A stretch of 64,000 nucleotides of DNA from Xanthostigma xanthostigma (taxonomy: Eukaryota; Arthropoda; Insecta; Raphidioptera; Raphidiidae). Made by a program: the position numbers and the translations under genes. The notes below the pieces were generated by a model. The model saw nothing but the letters and a program-made list of their open reading frames with translations. It was not told the origin of the DNA and did not search any database. The stretch lies in contig OY754468.1 in assembly GCA_963575645.1 (NCBI GenBank), positions 49,735,665 through 49,799,664 on the forward strand, in the 5' to 3' direction. Below are positions 42,519-53,775 of this stretch, one piece after another. Each line of letters starts with the position of its first letter. Position 1 is the first letter of the stretch.

Positions 42519-43113
42519 AAAAAACCCGGGCAAGTGCGAGTCGGACTCGCACACGAGGGTTCCGTACCATCGTATAAATTTTTTTTTAATTTACTGGTGG
42601 TTATTTTGAAATTTGCCGTCTTGGTTCTACTTTTCATTCTCATGTAATTTTAATAGGAGATATTTTTTTTAATTTTTAAGGCGGCCATTTTGAAATTCGG
42701 CATCTTTTTTTTCGTTTAATAATAATTTTATAGTATATTTCGTATATTGTTAAAAGGACTGAACTCGCATGCATAATATTAACTTAATTGGAGATTTTTT
42801 TTCTAAGTTGCATGGCGGCCATTTTGTAATTCGCCAGTTTTTTTCTTTCATTTTCGTATATTGTTAATAGGACTGAACACGCATACTTAATATCAGCTTA
42901 ATCAGAGATTTGTTTTTTTAATTTGCATGGCGGCCATGTTGAAATTCGCCATCTTGGTTTTTCATTATTTGTTGTTATAACGGAAATAGAAACACACACT
43001 CCATGAAAATTTCAACTCTTATTATGAGATACAGCCCGCTGACAGACAGACGGACGAACAGCAAAGGTTTAGTAATAGGGTTCCATTAGGCACCCTTCAG
43101 GTACAGAACCCTA
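42519..43113 (+). mobile_element. Lepidopteran-type dispersed repeat with 10-bp TSD
   Basis: Begins A-run then CCCGGGCAAGTGCGAGTCGG and GGGTTCCGTACC, and ends with AATAGGGTTCCATTAGGCAC, GGTACAGAACCCTAAAA. The 10-bp AAAACGTTTA flanks both sides (42509-42518 and 43114-43123). The interior contains about four degenerate copies of GGCGGCCATTTTGAAATTCG at ~42603, 42682, 42811 and 42929, and GACAGACAGACGGACGAACA. To my knowledge this is a very common lepidopteran repeat; its transposition class is not settled by the sequence here. Confidence 0.75.
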
Positions 43114-43123
43114 AAAACGTTTA

Positions 43124-43600
43124 CTTTTGATTCACTTATGAAGCTCAAGACTTAAAAATCAAGGGTTAATTAACATAGAGAAAATACCTAACATATGATA
43201 TTAGGAAAACATCTCGTCTGTGAATAGAACCCATCGATCAGAATAAGATACATTTTTTCATTTTTTTAAATCCAAAATGGCGACATGCAGGATCCGCAAA
43301 ATGTCGTCGCACTTAAAATTGTTTGAATAAAAATAATTTTGTTCAGTGGTTTCAAATATGAAATACATGTAATAGTTGCAAGTAAAGAATTCTCTGTAAA
43401 AACTGAATTTATCCGTGACCAATTTTTTTTCTGACGCCTCGCTATCGTTACAAAGTATGCAGTTATGTGAAAGGTAGGATAATATACAAATAATACATTA
43501 TTCACGTTATACATACGTTGTACCGTTCATGTTACAAGGATGATAGCAGTAAGTACGGTGGCAGACGAGACATTTGCCTTCTTTTTTTAAGGAACGCAAA
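43124..43600. other. AT-rich stretch without recognised gene
   Basis: An 82-codon minus frame (43514-43266) has no recognised motif. Confidence 0.45.
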
Positions 43601-43775
43601 TGTTAATAATAATAATGCGTTTAACGTCCGCTTCTCGACTTTATATCGTAACAGACGCCATTCGCACCATTACTATTTTCCGTCTATCACACTTTCCGTT
43701 ATTTTCAACATTTTCAAACTTACACTTATTTAATAGTAATGGGCGAATAAAGGAATTTTGGAACATAAGGGATAC
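43601..43775 (-). mobile_element. SINE family 1, 3' fragment
   Basis: Matches the 3' half of the SINEs at 15217 and 24199: minus strand contains TAATGGTGCGAATGGCGTCT and ends GACGTTAAACGCATTATTAT. The tRNA head and central body are missing, so this is a 5'-truncated copy. Confidence 0.8.
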
Positions 43776-45363
43776 AACGACACAAAATATTTACAACACA
43801 GGAACACACTAAAATTTATTTAGCACACTTATTTACATAGTTCATTTATCTATATATCTCAGCAGTTACCTCAGTACTGTGAATTTAAGTCATAACTATT
43901 TGTCGATTGTTAACTCAATGAATCACAATGTATGACTGTCTGGCCACTGAGCTATCGCGGTGGTATATATATGCGCTGGATAGTTCTTCTTTTTTATTGC
44001 ATTCATTGTTGTCTGGAATTTGACAACAAAGCCTTTTTTACCTACGCATATTGTTATTGTTTGAACAATCAAGTACTACAACAATCTGTGTGTCGTTGTT
44101 AGAATGACGAGCCGATTGTTGTCTCACGAACTTCTTTGTCGTCCCAACGGCAACGATAATCGTGGAAGGTCACGTGTAACCGCCGATGCGATACCTGTCT
44201 CGGCCTTGCCTGTATATGAGCCTGATCTCATCGTGTATGGACCGTTTTGAGTTATCAAGTGTGCCAGGCACTGTTTATTATTACACGTCTTCTTCGTACG
44301 TGATTACGAAACAACACGTGACTCACTCAACTGTTTTAAACATAAATAGATAACCAGACAGACGTAAAATAAGGGACGACAGAAGTATTTCCCAAAGGGT
44401 AAATGTATCCCATCTGCCCCTTATTTCTTACAGGATGATTCTGACATTTGAAATGAATCAAGGACGAAGATATGATGCCAATACTTATCCCGTACTATAG
44501 GAGTTCTCTGGCACCTCCGGCAGAAAGATGACTTTGGCGTTCTCTCATGTCATAAAATTCACACGAGACAGAGCTATGAACTAGGACGATTAGAGAAAAG
44601 AAGAACGTAATTTGGACAAATGCCTAAGCAATTTTGCAATAGTACAGATTTTGTTTCGATTGCTCCTGGCGTAAGCCAACATCTAAGCTGGTTTATTAGT
44701 TTCTTCTCTGCGATCACTTACTTAAAACTTACTATAGCTTAAGCCGGAATCTTACGGCTCCTGTCACAAATAATGAGATGGTTCTAATTTTATAATTTTG
44801 AATAGGACACATATTTTTTCGTTCGTAAAAAAATTGTGGGACTTTACCCTATACATAATCACCCGACAAAACAAAATTTAGTTTATATAAGCCAGGAAAA
44901 TGAACATGATTTGACCCTAAACATTTCCACAAAATCGCAAAAGGGTGCAAATTTAAGGGAACATTTATATAAGTTACGATACACAATCTGCCAAAATTGC
45001 AATTTCGTGCGATGATTGGAACTTGTTAAAAAAGGTTGTGTTGTGTTTCATCAGTTTTTTGCTTGTCCAGAACAGTTAGAACTAACCATATTTTTTATTG
45101 ATAATATTGTAAAAGACATAACGATTCGCGAAAGACTTTTTAAAAACAATTCTCTACCTATTATCAAAAATTAATAAGAAAATTATTAAATTTCCACGGC
45201 TAAAAAAATGTTTAAAAACGCCCAACATTTAAAAATACGAAAAATTATCAGTTAATTGAACTTTTTTATCTTTTTTTGATTTTTAAAAACTGTCTCCTTA
45301 TCCGTTCCAAGTTCCTCTAGCTTTCGAATTAGTGGAAACTGAGTTCGTCATTTGACTGGTCTA
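43776..45363. other. Unassigned stretch, no gene recognised
   Basis: Minus strand 43960-43930 reads CCGCGATAGCTCAGTGGCCA with a good A box but no B box: at most a SINE head relic. The 44090-44240 patch is GC-richer. No ORF or repeat partner supports a gene in this 1.6 kb. Confidence 0.45.
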
Positions 45364-45365
45364 TA

Positions 45366-45815
45366 CAGTATGTAAACGCGTAAGGTGCACATATAGGGAA
45401 ATTAACATTGGGAAAAAATACTTAGATCAGAGTTAGCCATGACTGCATTAATTGTTATTTCTATTTCTATCTTCAGGGTTTCTATTTTATTTTGATTTAT
45501 TTTTATTTTACTTGACTGGTATGACGTATGCGCGTTGGTAAATCAGTGACCCAATGTCTTTGGTTCAACACGAATAGGCGGAGATATTTGATCTCGTACC
45601 ATATTTAAGTATATTTGCGAATTTAATGTCCCATTAATTAAAAAAGTCCGATTATGTTGTAATCATTTGAATATTTTCTTCGGTAGTATACACATTCATT
45701 TTGCAAAAGAATATTATCTGTCAAATTGAAAAACAAGACTTCAAGGCTCACTCTGATCCAGTCATTTTTACCCAATGTTAATTTCCCTATGTGCACCTTA
45801 CGTGTTTACATACTG
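45366..45815. mobile_element. TA-flanked inverted-repeat element, copy 2
   Basis: Complete ends CAGTATGTAAACGCGTAAGG and TTACGTGTTTACATACTG, flanked by TA (45364-45365, 45816-45817). About 130 bases shorter than copy 3 through an internal deletion near 45515 (the TTTTTAATAATAAAAAGCTC region is missing). Both arms extend through CATTGGGAAAAAATACTT-like sequence. Mariner/Tc1-type MITE by target site. Confidence 0.85.
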
Positions 45816-45817
45816 TA

Positions 45818-46214
45818 TAATAATGGCAAGTATTCCTATATTTATCAGAAGTTGGGCACTTTTTCTAGTTGACCCCGTTATCAGAATTCGTGTATTGTTT
45901 GTATTGTGTAACAAAAAAAAAATACAGATAATATTGATTGCTCTTTTATTAGCTGATACAACAATGAGTTACGTTTTCTAACCATTGTTAGTGCGTTATA
46001 GGGGTATCGATTGCGTTTCTCAGCTACGAAAACAGTTCTTGCTTTTCTAGCACTATACGTGGGACTTGTTATTAAGTTTGAAGTATACAGAGCTCCGCAC
46101 AGTTACCTGCTCGTAATGTAGGGGGTGTCACAGAAAGTTATTTACTTATTTTCGATGAGAAAAGATCAGAGCTGTTCAAAGGGACTATGAACCAAGTACA
46201 AATTTTATTATTGT
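45818..46214. other. Unassigned stretch
   Basis: Nothing recognised. Confidence 0.5.
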
Positions 46215-46285
46215 CTGAAGAATTGGTCGATAATTTCATTTATTGAAGAGTGGTCAGACGACAATCAATGATTTGAATTAAAAAT
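46215..46285 (+). mobile_element. Penelope-like terminal repeat fragment
   Basis: GAATTGGTCGATAATTTCAT then TTATTGAAGAGTGGTCAGAC is the outer end of the repeat family seen at 22866-23250. Only ~70 bases remain, abutting the Helitron at 46311. Confidence 0.6.
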
Positions 46286-46310
46286 ATTATTATAAACTAC
46301 ATTTACTTTA

Positions 46311-46924
46311 TCTATACTAATATATAACGCTGAAGAGTTTGTTTGTTTGTTTGTTTGAACGCGCTAATCTCAGAAACTACTGGTTCAAAATGAAAAAAAA
46401 ATTGTTGGATATAGCCTATTTATCAAGGAAGGCTATAGGCTATATAATATTACGCTACGACCATTAGGAGCGGAGCTTTAATGAAAAATGTTGCAAAATG
46501 TATCTCAAAAATAAGCTTCTATTCATGTGAAATGCACTAACTAGATATACTCGTATCAGCGTCGTGAGAACACAACCTCAGGTGGCTCAATCGGTAGAGC
46601 ATGCGACTGTCAATATCAGGGTCGTGGGCTCGAGCCGCACGTTGGGCGAATATATTTTTATTTTTTTTATTTTCTACATTGCTTTCTTCTAAGGCTTACA
46701 TTTAAATTTATTTTAATTTTATTTAATTAATTTAAAGAAATTATTAGTTAAAAAAAGTTTAAATACTGCTTTTTATCGACAAAAACTTTTGAACGGTAAC
46801 TGCGATCATCATGAAATTTGAACACAACATTCATTTCGGTAAACTAAGATGAATGTGTGTACTCATGTTCCTTCCTTCCCCATTCGTTCTTTTACACCCG
46901 GGTGAAACCGGACGGGACCGCTAG
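46311..46924 (+). mobile_element. Helitron carrying a tRNA-Lys-like segment, copy 3 (complete)
   Basis: Starts TCTATACTAATATATAACGC at 46311 after A and ends CACCCGGGTGAAACCGGACG then GGACCGCTAG at 46924. The hairpin arms CCGGG/ACCGG and terminal CTAG are intact. It contains the tRNA-Lys-like segment at 46576. A second Helitron starts at the very next base. Confidence 0.85.
46576..46648 (+). pseudogene. tRNA-Lys-like pseudogene in Helitron copy 3
   Basis: GGTGGCTCAATCGGTAGAGC with an A box, then AGGGTCGTGGGCTCGAGCCG and CACGTTGGGCG. The 3' half is very close to eukaryotic tRNA-Lys, but the anticodon loop reads CTGTCAA and the B box is altered (GGCTCGAGCCG). Diverged in the opposite half from copies 1 and 2. 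Confidence 0.72.
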
Positions 46925-47314
46925 TCTATCTATATAAAACAAAGTCCCTCCGCCGCGTCTGTCTGTCTGAACGCGATAAACTCAAAAACTAACGAACGGA
47001 TTTTCATACAGTTTTCACTAATAGAAAGAGCGATAAACGAGGAAGGTTCTTGTGTATAATTTGTATATATTTTGTACAAAAATGACGGTGCTCATAAAAA
47101 AAAAACTGTTTTCGTACCATCTGGCGACATCAGGTAGAATTTGCTCAAAACTATTAGTTCAGAAATTTCTGCGCTGTAGTCGTTTTCATAGACATGTCCT
47201 TAATGAAATTGCATTTTGAAAAAATTTTCGATACCTAACGCTAAATATATCTTTCTAAATACGTATACAATAAGAACAGTTTTGAACCCGGATGAAACCG
47301 GGCCGGGCCGCTAG
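46925..47314 (+). mobile_element. Helitron, downstream partner of a tandem pair
   Basis: Starts TCTATCTATATAAAACAAAG directly after the CTAG of the preceding Helitron and ends ACCCGGATGAAACCGGGCCG then GGCCGCTAG at 47314. A different body: GTCTGTCTGTCTGAACGCGA and ACGGATTTTCATACAGTTTT. Non-coding. Confidence 0.8.
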
Positions 47315-48148
47315 TAATTTAAAAAAAAGAACGCCTAAGATTTAAAATGCACAAAAATTACAGTAATTAACTGTTACCAACTGTTATAAAATTGAGTTAA
47401 ACTTTAATGTGACATGTATAAAAGTTTGTATTTTTAATATAAAAACTTAATTGTTTAACGATAAAAAATTAAAAAAGTTTTTTTCTGTTTTCAATATAAT
47501 GTGAAAAGTGTCACTTTTAAAATGACAATAAACACACCACAGCAAGCGGTATCAAAACGGAGATATATTAATAAATCAGGTGGTATGATCGCTTTTACGC
47601 TTATAACTTTTTATATTTGACATTTTATTGTGTAAAAAGTTTTGTACAGTTTTATTGTTTTTAAACAGGCCCGGTTCAAGATAATTGAAAATTTCTCTGA
47701 GCGGAATATGTTGGATAGTGTTTTATCATGCAAGTGAAATATGAAAATTAAACTAAATTAAAATATAAGAATAACTGATTAAACACAATATTATTTCAAT
47801 AGTCAATTTGAAGACGTTTTCAACGAAATTCTCAGGATCTGCACCACAGCAAATATGTTCACAAATAATAATGGTAACCGGACGTTTGTCTGTGATTTCA
47901 TTTCCTCGCAAGTTTTTTTAATAATATTTCTATGAAATCTAGACGGGAGATAGCATTTTTAAAACGTGTATCTGTTTTTCCGGTATAACTTGAAAAAGGC
48001 TGATTTTAATGAAAGCAAACACACTTAAATATTTTGGTTTTAGTATATCTATATTTTTCCAATCGAGAGATAATATAATCTTGATGCTATAGTTTTTAGA
48101 ATTTCTAACGTGAGATATTAATAACCGACGAGATATTTTTATCTGTAG
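47315..48148. other. AT-rich stretch without recognised gene
   Basis: Nothing recognised. Confidence 0.5.
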
Positions 48149-48370
48149 TCTATACTAACATTAAGAGTGAGAATTTTGTGAGTTTGTGTGTATGCGGAGG
48201 GTAATCTCCGAAACTACTCAACCGATTTAAAACTTTTTTTCACCAATATTTGTAATGGACCTTCAAAATAAAAAAATAGGCTAGATATTATCGCGTTAAT
48301 TCGTGGACAACAATTTTGCAACGTAAGTCGTAAGTTTACAAATTCGGGCGAAGCCGGACCGGGCCACTAG
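48149..48370 (+). mobile_element. Short Helitron (222 bp)
   Basis: Starts TCTATACTAACATTAAGAGT and ends AATTCGGGCGAAGCCGGACC then GGGCCACTAG. The hairpin CGGGCGAAGCCGG-type and CTAG are intact. The preceding bases are TAG, so it may also have followed another Helitron end. The body has CTCCGAAACTACTCAACCGA and GCAACGTAAGTCGTAAG, as in copies at 30492 and 61956. Confidence 0.8.
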
Positions 48371-49080
48371 TTTGTAATAAAGCGGGCTGAACAGCATAAA
48401 ACGAGAAGAAAACCCGATATTAACGAATGCAAAACTGCGCCTAAAGACTAATCATTACTTGTAATTAAAGTAAAATTAAATTAAAATGTTAAGCATTTTG
48501 AAAAGCTCTGGTGTAGATATGATAAAAATAATACGAATATTTATTTCGCAAAAATCAAAAATACTTAATATGTAAAGTAAATAAGTGCATGAATATAAAG
48601 AGAAATTTTAAATTTTCTTTTCAGTCGCAGAGACAGAAACTCACTAATTTAAATGGTTTTCGACATTTTAAATTATGAATAATTGCTCCCTTGACAAAAA
48701 CGAACAATTCGCAAAATGGTTTTCAAAGGGAATTGGTGTGAGTGGGTACTAAAAAGTTGATACAAATGAATTCCATATAATAATAGGGAAAGCTTTCTAT
48801 CTTCAGGGGCGGATGGGCTCAACTATTCCGGCCCGGGGGGATAACTGTGGGCACCGTAGACACAACTATATCCACCGTGAACATAACTGTGTCCATATTA
48901 TATTTGAATTTGGAAAGCGCACTTACTTAGGTTATTAAATTTATTATTTAAATTTCTAATATATATGGTTTTTATAAATAACTATATTTACAATTAAAAA
49001 AAAAATGGTAACCGTTAAATCCTTAAAATAGTAATAATACTAATAAACCAAACTAAGATAGCCTCAACTATTTTTTTTAT
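48371..49080. other. Unassigned stretch
   Basis: A GC-rich patch (GGCCCGGGGGGATAAC near 48830) with repeated ACACAACTAT / CATAACTGTG words; no element recognised. Confidence 0.4.
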
Positions 49081-49540
49081 TATTATTAATACGAGTCGAA
49101 AGTATCCTCGTTCCTTGTACTAGTTTGTACAGTCTGTGGACTGGGTAGAGCTTTAACTGTTAGTTTGTTCTTACATGAAATATTTGATTGTATAAACAAA
49201 AAATATTGCCATAAATGCGACATACGCCATTTTGCATTTTGGACCACAGATGCAGATATAGGTTTGAATATCCGGGGTTCTGCGAGAGGAGAACTCAATA
49301 TCCCGTTCCGTTCCGTTATACGCTTCCCGGTCTTCGCTACCCCGACGCCCGTCTGGTTTGCTCTTTAACAATCAGTCGGCGTCGTGCCCACCTTCCCCTG
49401 TGTACTACAACCTGTTGTCCAGGACCAACAGGAAACCGGGAGACAGCAGCAACAGGCTCGTTGCTGGTGGTTTGCTACGTGTTTTTGACAGTTCTTTTTA
49501 CGTTTTTCTAACTATTTTATTAGTATTTTATTCCGAACAA
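49081..49540. other. GC-richer patch with frames on both strands
   Basis: Overlapping open frames on both strands (66-98 codons) reflect GC content and not coding. It has CCGTTCCGTTCCGTTATACG and a self-complementary ACAGCAGCAACAGGCTCGTT segment. Possible relic of a host exon, promoter or retroelement leader; unassigned. Confidence 0.3.
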
Positions 49541-49956
49541 TAAAAATACGTTCCGTTTGTACGATTGTCGAAGTTTTTATTTTATGGAAATCAACAATTA
49601 TTCAGATTTTAAAAGCGTGATTTATATGCAGACGCATTCTTTTAATATACAGGGAAATGGAAAGTTCAAGTTTTTCAAAGGACTTGAATTTCTTCAAAAA
49701 CTCAAAATTTTTGCACAATCACAGATCGACCGCCCACGAATAATAAAAAAGAGAAAACAATTCTGAGCAAAAAAAAAAACTGTTTTTGAACGAATGTGCC
49801 AATAATGAAATATTGATTAATTGTAATGAGATATTAATTAATTTATTATCTGCTAGGCGTGCTTTGTTAATATCCTGATGCATTCCGCTCAACTTATTGG
49901 CGATTATTATATCATTAACTGTACATAAAAAATGTCTAAAAACTTTCCTGTTCAGA
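49541..49956. other. AT-rich stretch without recognised gene
   Basis: An 89-codon minus frame (49988-49719) overlaps the PLE fragment and has no recognised motif. Confidence 0.45.
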
Positions 49957-50035
49957 TCTTTGATTAACGTCTGCTTAGAATTCTTCAATAAATAAAATTA
50001 TCAACCAATTTTTCAGACAAATATATTAAGAGAAA
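49957..50035 (-). mobile_element. Penelope-like terminal repeat fragment
   Basis: TTTGATTAACGTCTGCTTAG then CTTCAATAAATAAAATTATC and AACCAATTTTTCAGAC: the outer end of the 22866 family, ~80 bases only. Confidence 0.65.
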
Positions 50036-50363
50036 ATAATAATAATTTCCTGTTCATAATTGTTTTCTCTATTCCACTATACTGTCTGTGGGCCATTGAT
50101 CTGAGACACCCAGTATATAATCTGTATATTAGAAAGAAAAAAAATGCCTAACATATTCTAGATGAATTAAAATCAATTTTGAACTGAGACGTTGTTTTCA
50201 CCGTAAAGTTTTACTTAATGATTAAATTGATTTAAAACTTCCCAACAAAACTTTTTAAGCTTATACATATTTTAGATTGAATCACTTTAATATCAAAACA
50301 TTTTAATTATTTTTTAACCGGGAACGGAGTTGAAATGTTTTCTTTAATTACAAAACAACTCGT
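50036..50363. other. AT-rich stretch without recognised gene
   Basis: Nothing recognised. Confidence 0.5.
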
Positions 50364-50860
50364 TCTGTATAATTTCAAATGCACCGCCGTGTGTCTGTCT
50401 CTCCAGGTCCTCCAGATGGAGTCGAATTTTTTATATTCTCTCCCCGGAACACAAACCGTTGTGGATCGAAAAATCTAAGAAGCTCAAACTTTGCATACTT
50501 ATAATACAGATCACAGCCGTCTTGATGCAAATCTTTTATTTTTATTGCTTCGCTGCTAAAAATTATATTCGCGCTGTCAATTCGCTACAAACCTTTTATT
50601 TTTGCTATTTTTTGTACAAAAAACTGTTTTAGAAACATGAAGCCACATCTGACAGAATTTGTTTAAACCTATTAGTCCGGAAGCAAACAAAAAAAAACTG
50701 TTTTACTATCAAGTAGCGACATCTATTAGAATCCGCTCAAAGCTATTAGTTCAGATGCAAATCTGGTAGAATTTGCTCAAAGCTAGTAGTTCAGACGTCG
50801 GGCCGCAAACGAAATACATTTTCCAGAACTATTTATATCGCACCCGAGATGGACCGCTAG
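50364..50860 (+). mobile_element. Helitron, diverged
   Basis: The 3' end CACCCGAGATGGACCGCTAG at 50860 retains CCGCTAG but the hairpin is eroded. The probable start is TCTGTATAATTTCAAATGCA near 50364, followed by GTGTGTCTGTCTCTCC. It has repeated internal words (CTCAAAGCTATTAGTTCAGA / CTCAAAGCTAGTAGTTCAGA near 50740-50790). Confidence 0.6.
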
Positions 50861-50875
50861 TAATACTATGAAAAT

Positions 50876-51010
50876 GTCAGCTTGGTGTAATGGTTAGCTT
50901 GCTGTCATTTAGATCTAACTGTCGTGGCTTCGATTCCCACCTCGGCCCAGGAAATTTTTGTGATGTCTTTTAATGTTTTTAATCGCTCATGATTTTAACT
51001 GTTTATAATC
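50876..51010 (+). mobile_element. tRNA-derived SINE, family 2
   Basis: The head TCAGCTTGGTGTAATGGTTA has an A-box-like TGGTGTAATGGTTAGC, and a B-box-like GGCTTCGATTCCC lies ~45 bases later. The tail TTTGTGATGTCTTTTAATG resembles 28309-28470. It starts ~16 bases after a Helitron end. tRNA-derived by A/B box spacing; the parent tRNA is not identified. Confidence 0.65.
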
Positions 51011-51881
51011 TACGATAAAAGACGATCTATGTGCATAGTTTCTTTTCACGTTGCGCTTTTAATTGAATTGAAAGTCAGAATATTTAATTTTGCGCGATCT
51101 CCACCATTTTCCATCTTTTAATGCGTTTCCTTTTCCGCTAGCAATCTTTTAAATTACTCTCACGTGTACCATTTAAAGCACATCCTCTTCAAGATTAATT
51201 CAATCTTAAAATGAATACCTTTTGCTCGTGAATCAATCAATTGACTGAAAAAGCTTTTAATGGATTTTATCATAAAACACGAGAGAAAATGTTTTTTTTT
51301 TAAACGACCATTGATAAATTGAACATCGAGCACTTGATGTAGGGTATTTTCAGCGAACGACCTTTGACTTTAATGACGTCATAAAGTATTAAAATTTAAA
51401 TTTTAACGCCGTTGTGTCTGTGGCAATGATTTTGAATAAAAGAAAATATATATATTTTACAGCTTTATTTATAAAACCTACCTTTGGATTTCAAATCAAC
51501 ATTATACACAAATGTATCTCGATTTACACGATTTGCAGAGATTATATACCGTGTAACTCGAAAGTTATGCATAGTTATACATATTGGAATTTCGCAAAGG
51601 GAAAATGTTTTCTATAGAGTAATTAATTTCCAATCTATTCACAGTAAAGGTTTGATTATTAATCAAGAATTAAACGCATGCATCACGGAATATTATTTGA
51701 AACATGATATAATATGGTTTACCATATTGCAAATTTTTGTGACTTTTTTATTCGAATCTCTTCACTATCTTGTATCACGCTTGTTGCCAATTTCAGACTA
51801 TTAGAAGTTTTGCTTGATTAAAACCAATTCTTCTTATACAGAAACTACATTCTAAAAATAAAATACATAATATTTTATATA
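51011..51881. other. AT-rich stretch without recognised gene
   Basis: A 106-codon frame at 51484-51804 overlaps another at 51414-51617; neither shows a recognised motif. Confidence 0.45.
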
Positions 51882-52467
51882 CTAGAGTGACCTGTGCGAA
51901 TTATTCGCACTAAATAAGTATAATAATTATCACTTTACAAAATTATTTTTTAAATATGATTGCAGGTATTCAATTCGTTTCTAATTTTGCACACTGCTTA
52001 TAACGTTCTTTTTTTTGTTGTATTACAATATGAAGCTCAGATGACAGATCGAAGAAATATTTTACTAAAATTGTCATATAGAGGCGCAAGTAGCAAAAGC
52101 GTTGAGCTAAGCCGTCAGATGGCATCATGCAGCATTGCTGTGACGTTGCTCGCTGTTTCAAAATTAAAGTCGTCAAATGGCAGTATGCAGTATTGTGTCT
52201 GTTGTATTACAATATGAAGATCAGATGACAGATCGAAGTGTTGACGTTGTTTCAAAATTAAAGCCGTCAGATGGCAGACGTTGTTCAGCGTTGCTGCATT
52301 TTAATTAATTTACAAAAACAAAAGCAATAATAAATTTTTTAGTTGTCGATGTCAGTAGAGCAAGCAATTATCTATAAAATGATGTATAATTTATGTGGAG
52401 AAATTGTGAGGTTTTTTTCTAAAAAGGGAGGCAAACATCTTTAACCTTAGCGTATTAATATATATGA
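51882..52467 (-). mobile_element. Helitron family 2, copy 2 (complete)
   Basis: Minus strand starts TCATATATATTAATACGCTA at 52467 and ends GTGCGAATAATTCGCACAGG then TCACTCTAG at 51882, flanked by A and T. The palindrome GTGCGAATAATTCGCAC nine bases before CTAG is the Helitron hairpin. Inverse orientation to 21753-22492. The 85-codon frame inside is not a gene. Confidence 0.82.
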
Positions 52468-53329
52468 TATTTACTTAAAATAGAATAATGAACTTTGTTT
52501 CCTAACCCTCGGGAATTTAACTGTTAAGAAGGTTTTTTTGTAATGCATCGTTAAAAACCGGATTATCTCCCGTTTAGATGAATTTAATGTAATTATAATT
52601 TCAAAACAAAATGAGAAAAAGTTTTTCCAACAAAAAACAATGACATATAAAACCGCCAAATGTCAGATTATAAATCTTTTGTTGCTTTTTTAGTTCTTTT
52701 TTATTTAAAATATTCATACGAGTTTTAAAATTATTTCAACTTTCTGCGAGCAGGAGTCACAATGCAAGAACAATTGTGAAAAAAACGGTACGGTTAAATA
52801 AATAAATATAGACAGTTTAATAAAACTAACAGTCGTTAAAACTTGACGTATTTATGTATATAATTATTAAGCATATTAATGTATGCATACATAAAAATTC
52901 CCTGGTAAAAATTGTCCAGTTAACTAAAAATATGTACTTTTTTTAACAAGATTTAATTTCAAAATACAGAGGCACCTTTTTTTATTTAGTTACTTATCCG
53001 ATTTCAAAAATGTATTCTCCAATATTCAAAATAAACCTTCAAGGTGTAAATTAAGATATATTCAGTGAAAAACTAAATTTTACATTTACAGAATTTTGAA
53101 AAATCCTGTCGATTGAAATGGACAACATGTCTAAAATGTTTATTTTTTACAATAGTCACTAGCATAAGATGTTTAATTATGCTTTAAATTTATTAGTAAA
53201 GTTAACATCATAAAATAAAAATAAGTATCTGCACAAGAAAATTGATTGCATCATGAAAATACGTTATTTATACCAAGTAATACACAATATCAGAATGTGC
53301 TTACATTTATAATACGCGCCACGGATCTA
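52468..53329. other. AT-rich stretch without recognised gene
   Basis: Nothing recognised. Confidence 0.5.
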
Positions 53330-53640
53330 AAAGGTTCGGAAGCTAGTCACAAACAGCGTCGTAAAGGCACATTTTAGAGCCGTTGATACTCCCACCACCT
53401 CCCAGCTACGTGCACGGAACGTGCGCTCGTCGGTGATTGGCCGTGATCGCTCGTTGCCTTTGTCACTTGTCGCTTTCCTGCTTTAAAGTACAGTCGAGTA
53501 CGCTATTGTCAAGTTGTTATTGTTATCAGAGTTTTGTTGAGTTGCGAGTTTGTAGTTTTTCAACAGACTATACAAGCGCAAGCCCGCATTCGCATCTAAC
53601 TTCCGAGCCTTTTAGATTAGTGGCGCGTGAATATCCATGA
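53330..53640 (+). promoter_or_regulatory. GC-richer island, candidate promoter / first exon
   Basis: Stands out from AT-rich surroundings: CACGGAACGTGCGCTCGTCG, an inverted CCAAT box in GGTGATTGGCCGTGATCG, then TTGTTATCAGAGTTTTGTTG, a plausible insect initiator-type start. CpG-containing words are frequent. A 67-codon frame at 53437 has no recognised domain. Looks single-copy in the window. Could be a host promoter and untranslated first exon; not proven. Confidence 0.3.
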
Positions 53641-53775
53641 CTGCGGTCAACACTTAACTCGATATTTAGACCTATCTACATAGTATTTCTTTGTTTTGTT
53701 TGGCATTCCTACATCTCAGATAAGCTACAAGCTCAATGAAAATTTTATATTTGGTGTTTAATTACGCTGGCTTAA

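Noticed and set aside
49086-49543. Several ORFs up to 98 codons in a GC-richer patch
   Set aside because: Five mutually overlapping frames on both strands with no domain; higher GC lowers stop frequency. Kept only as an unassigned patch.
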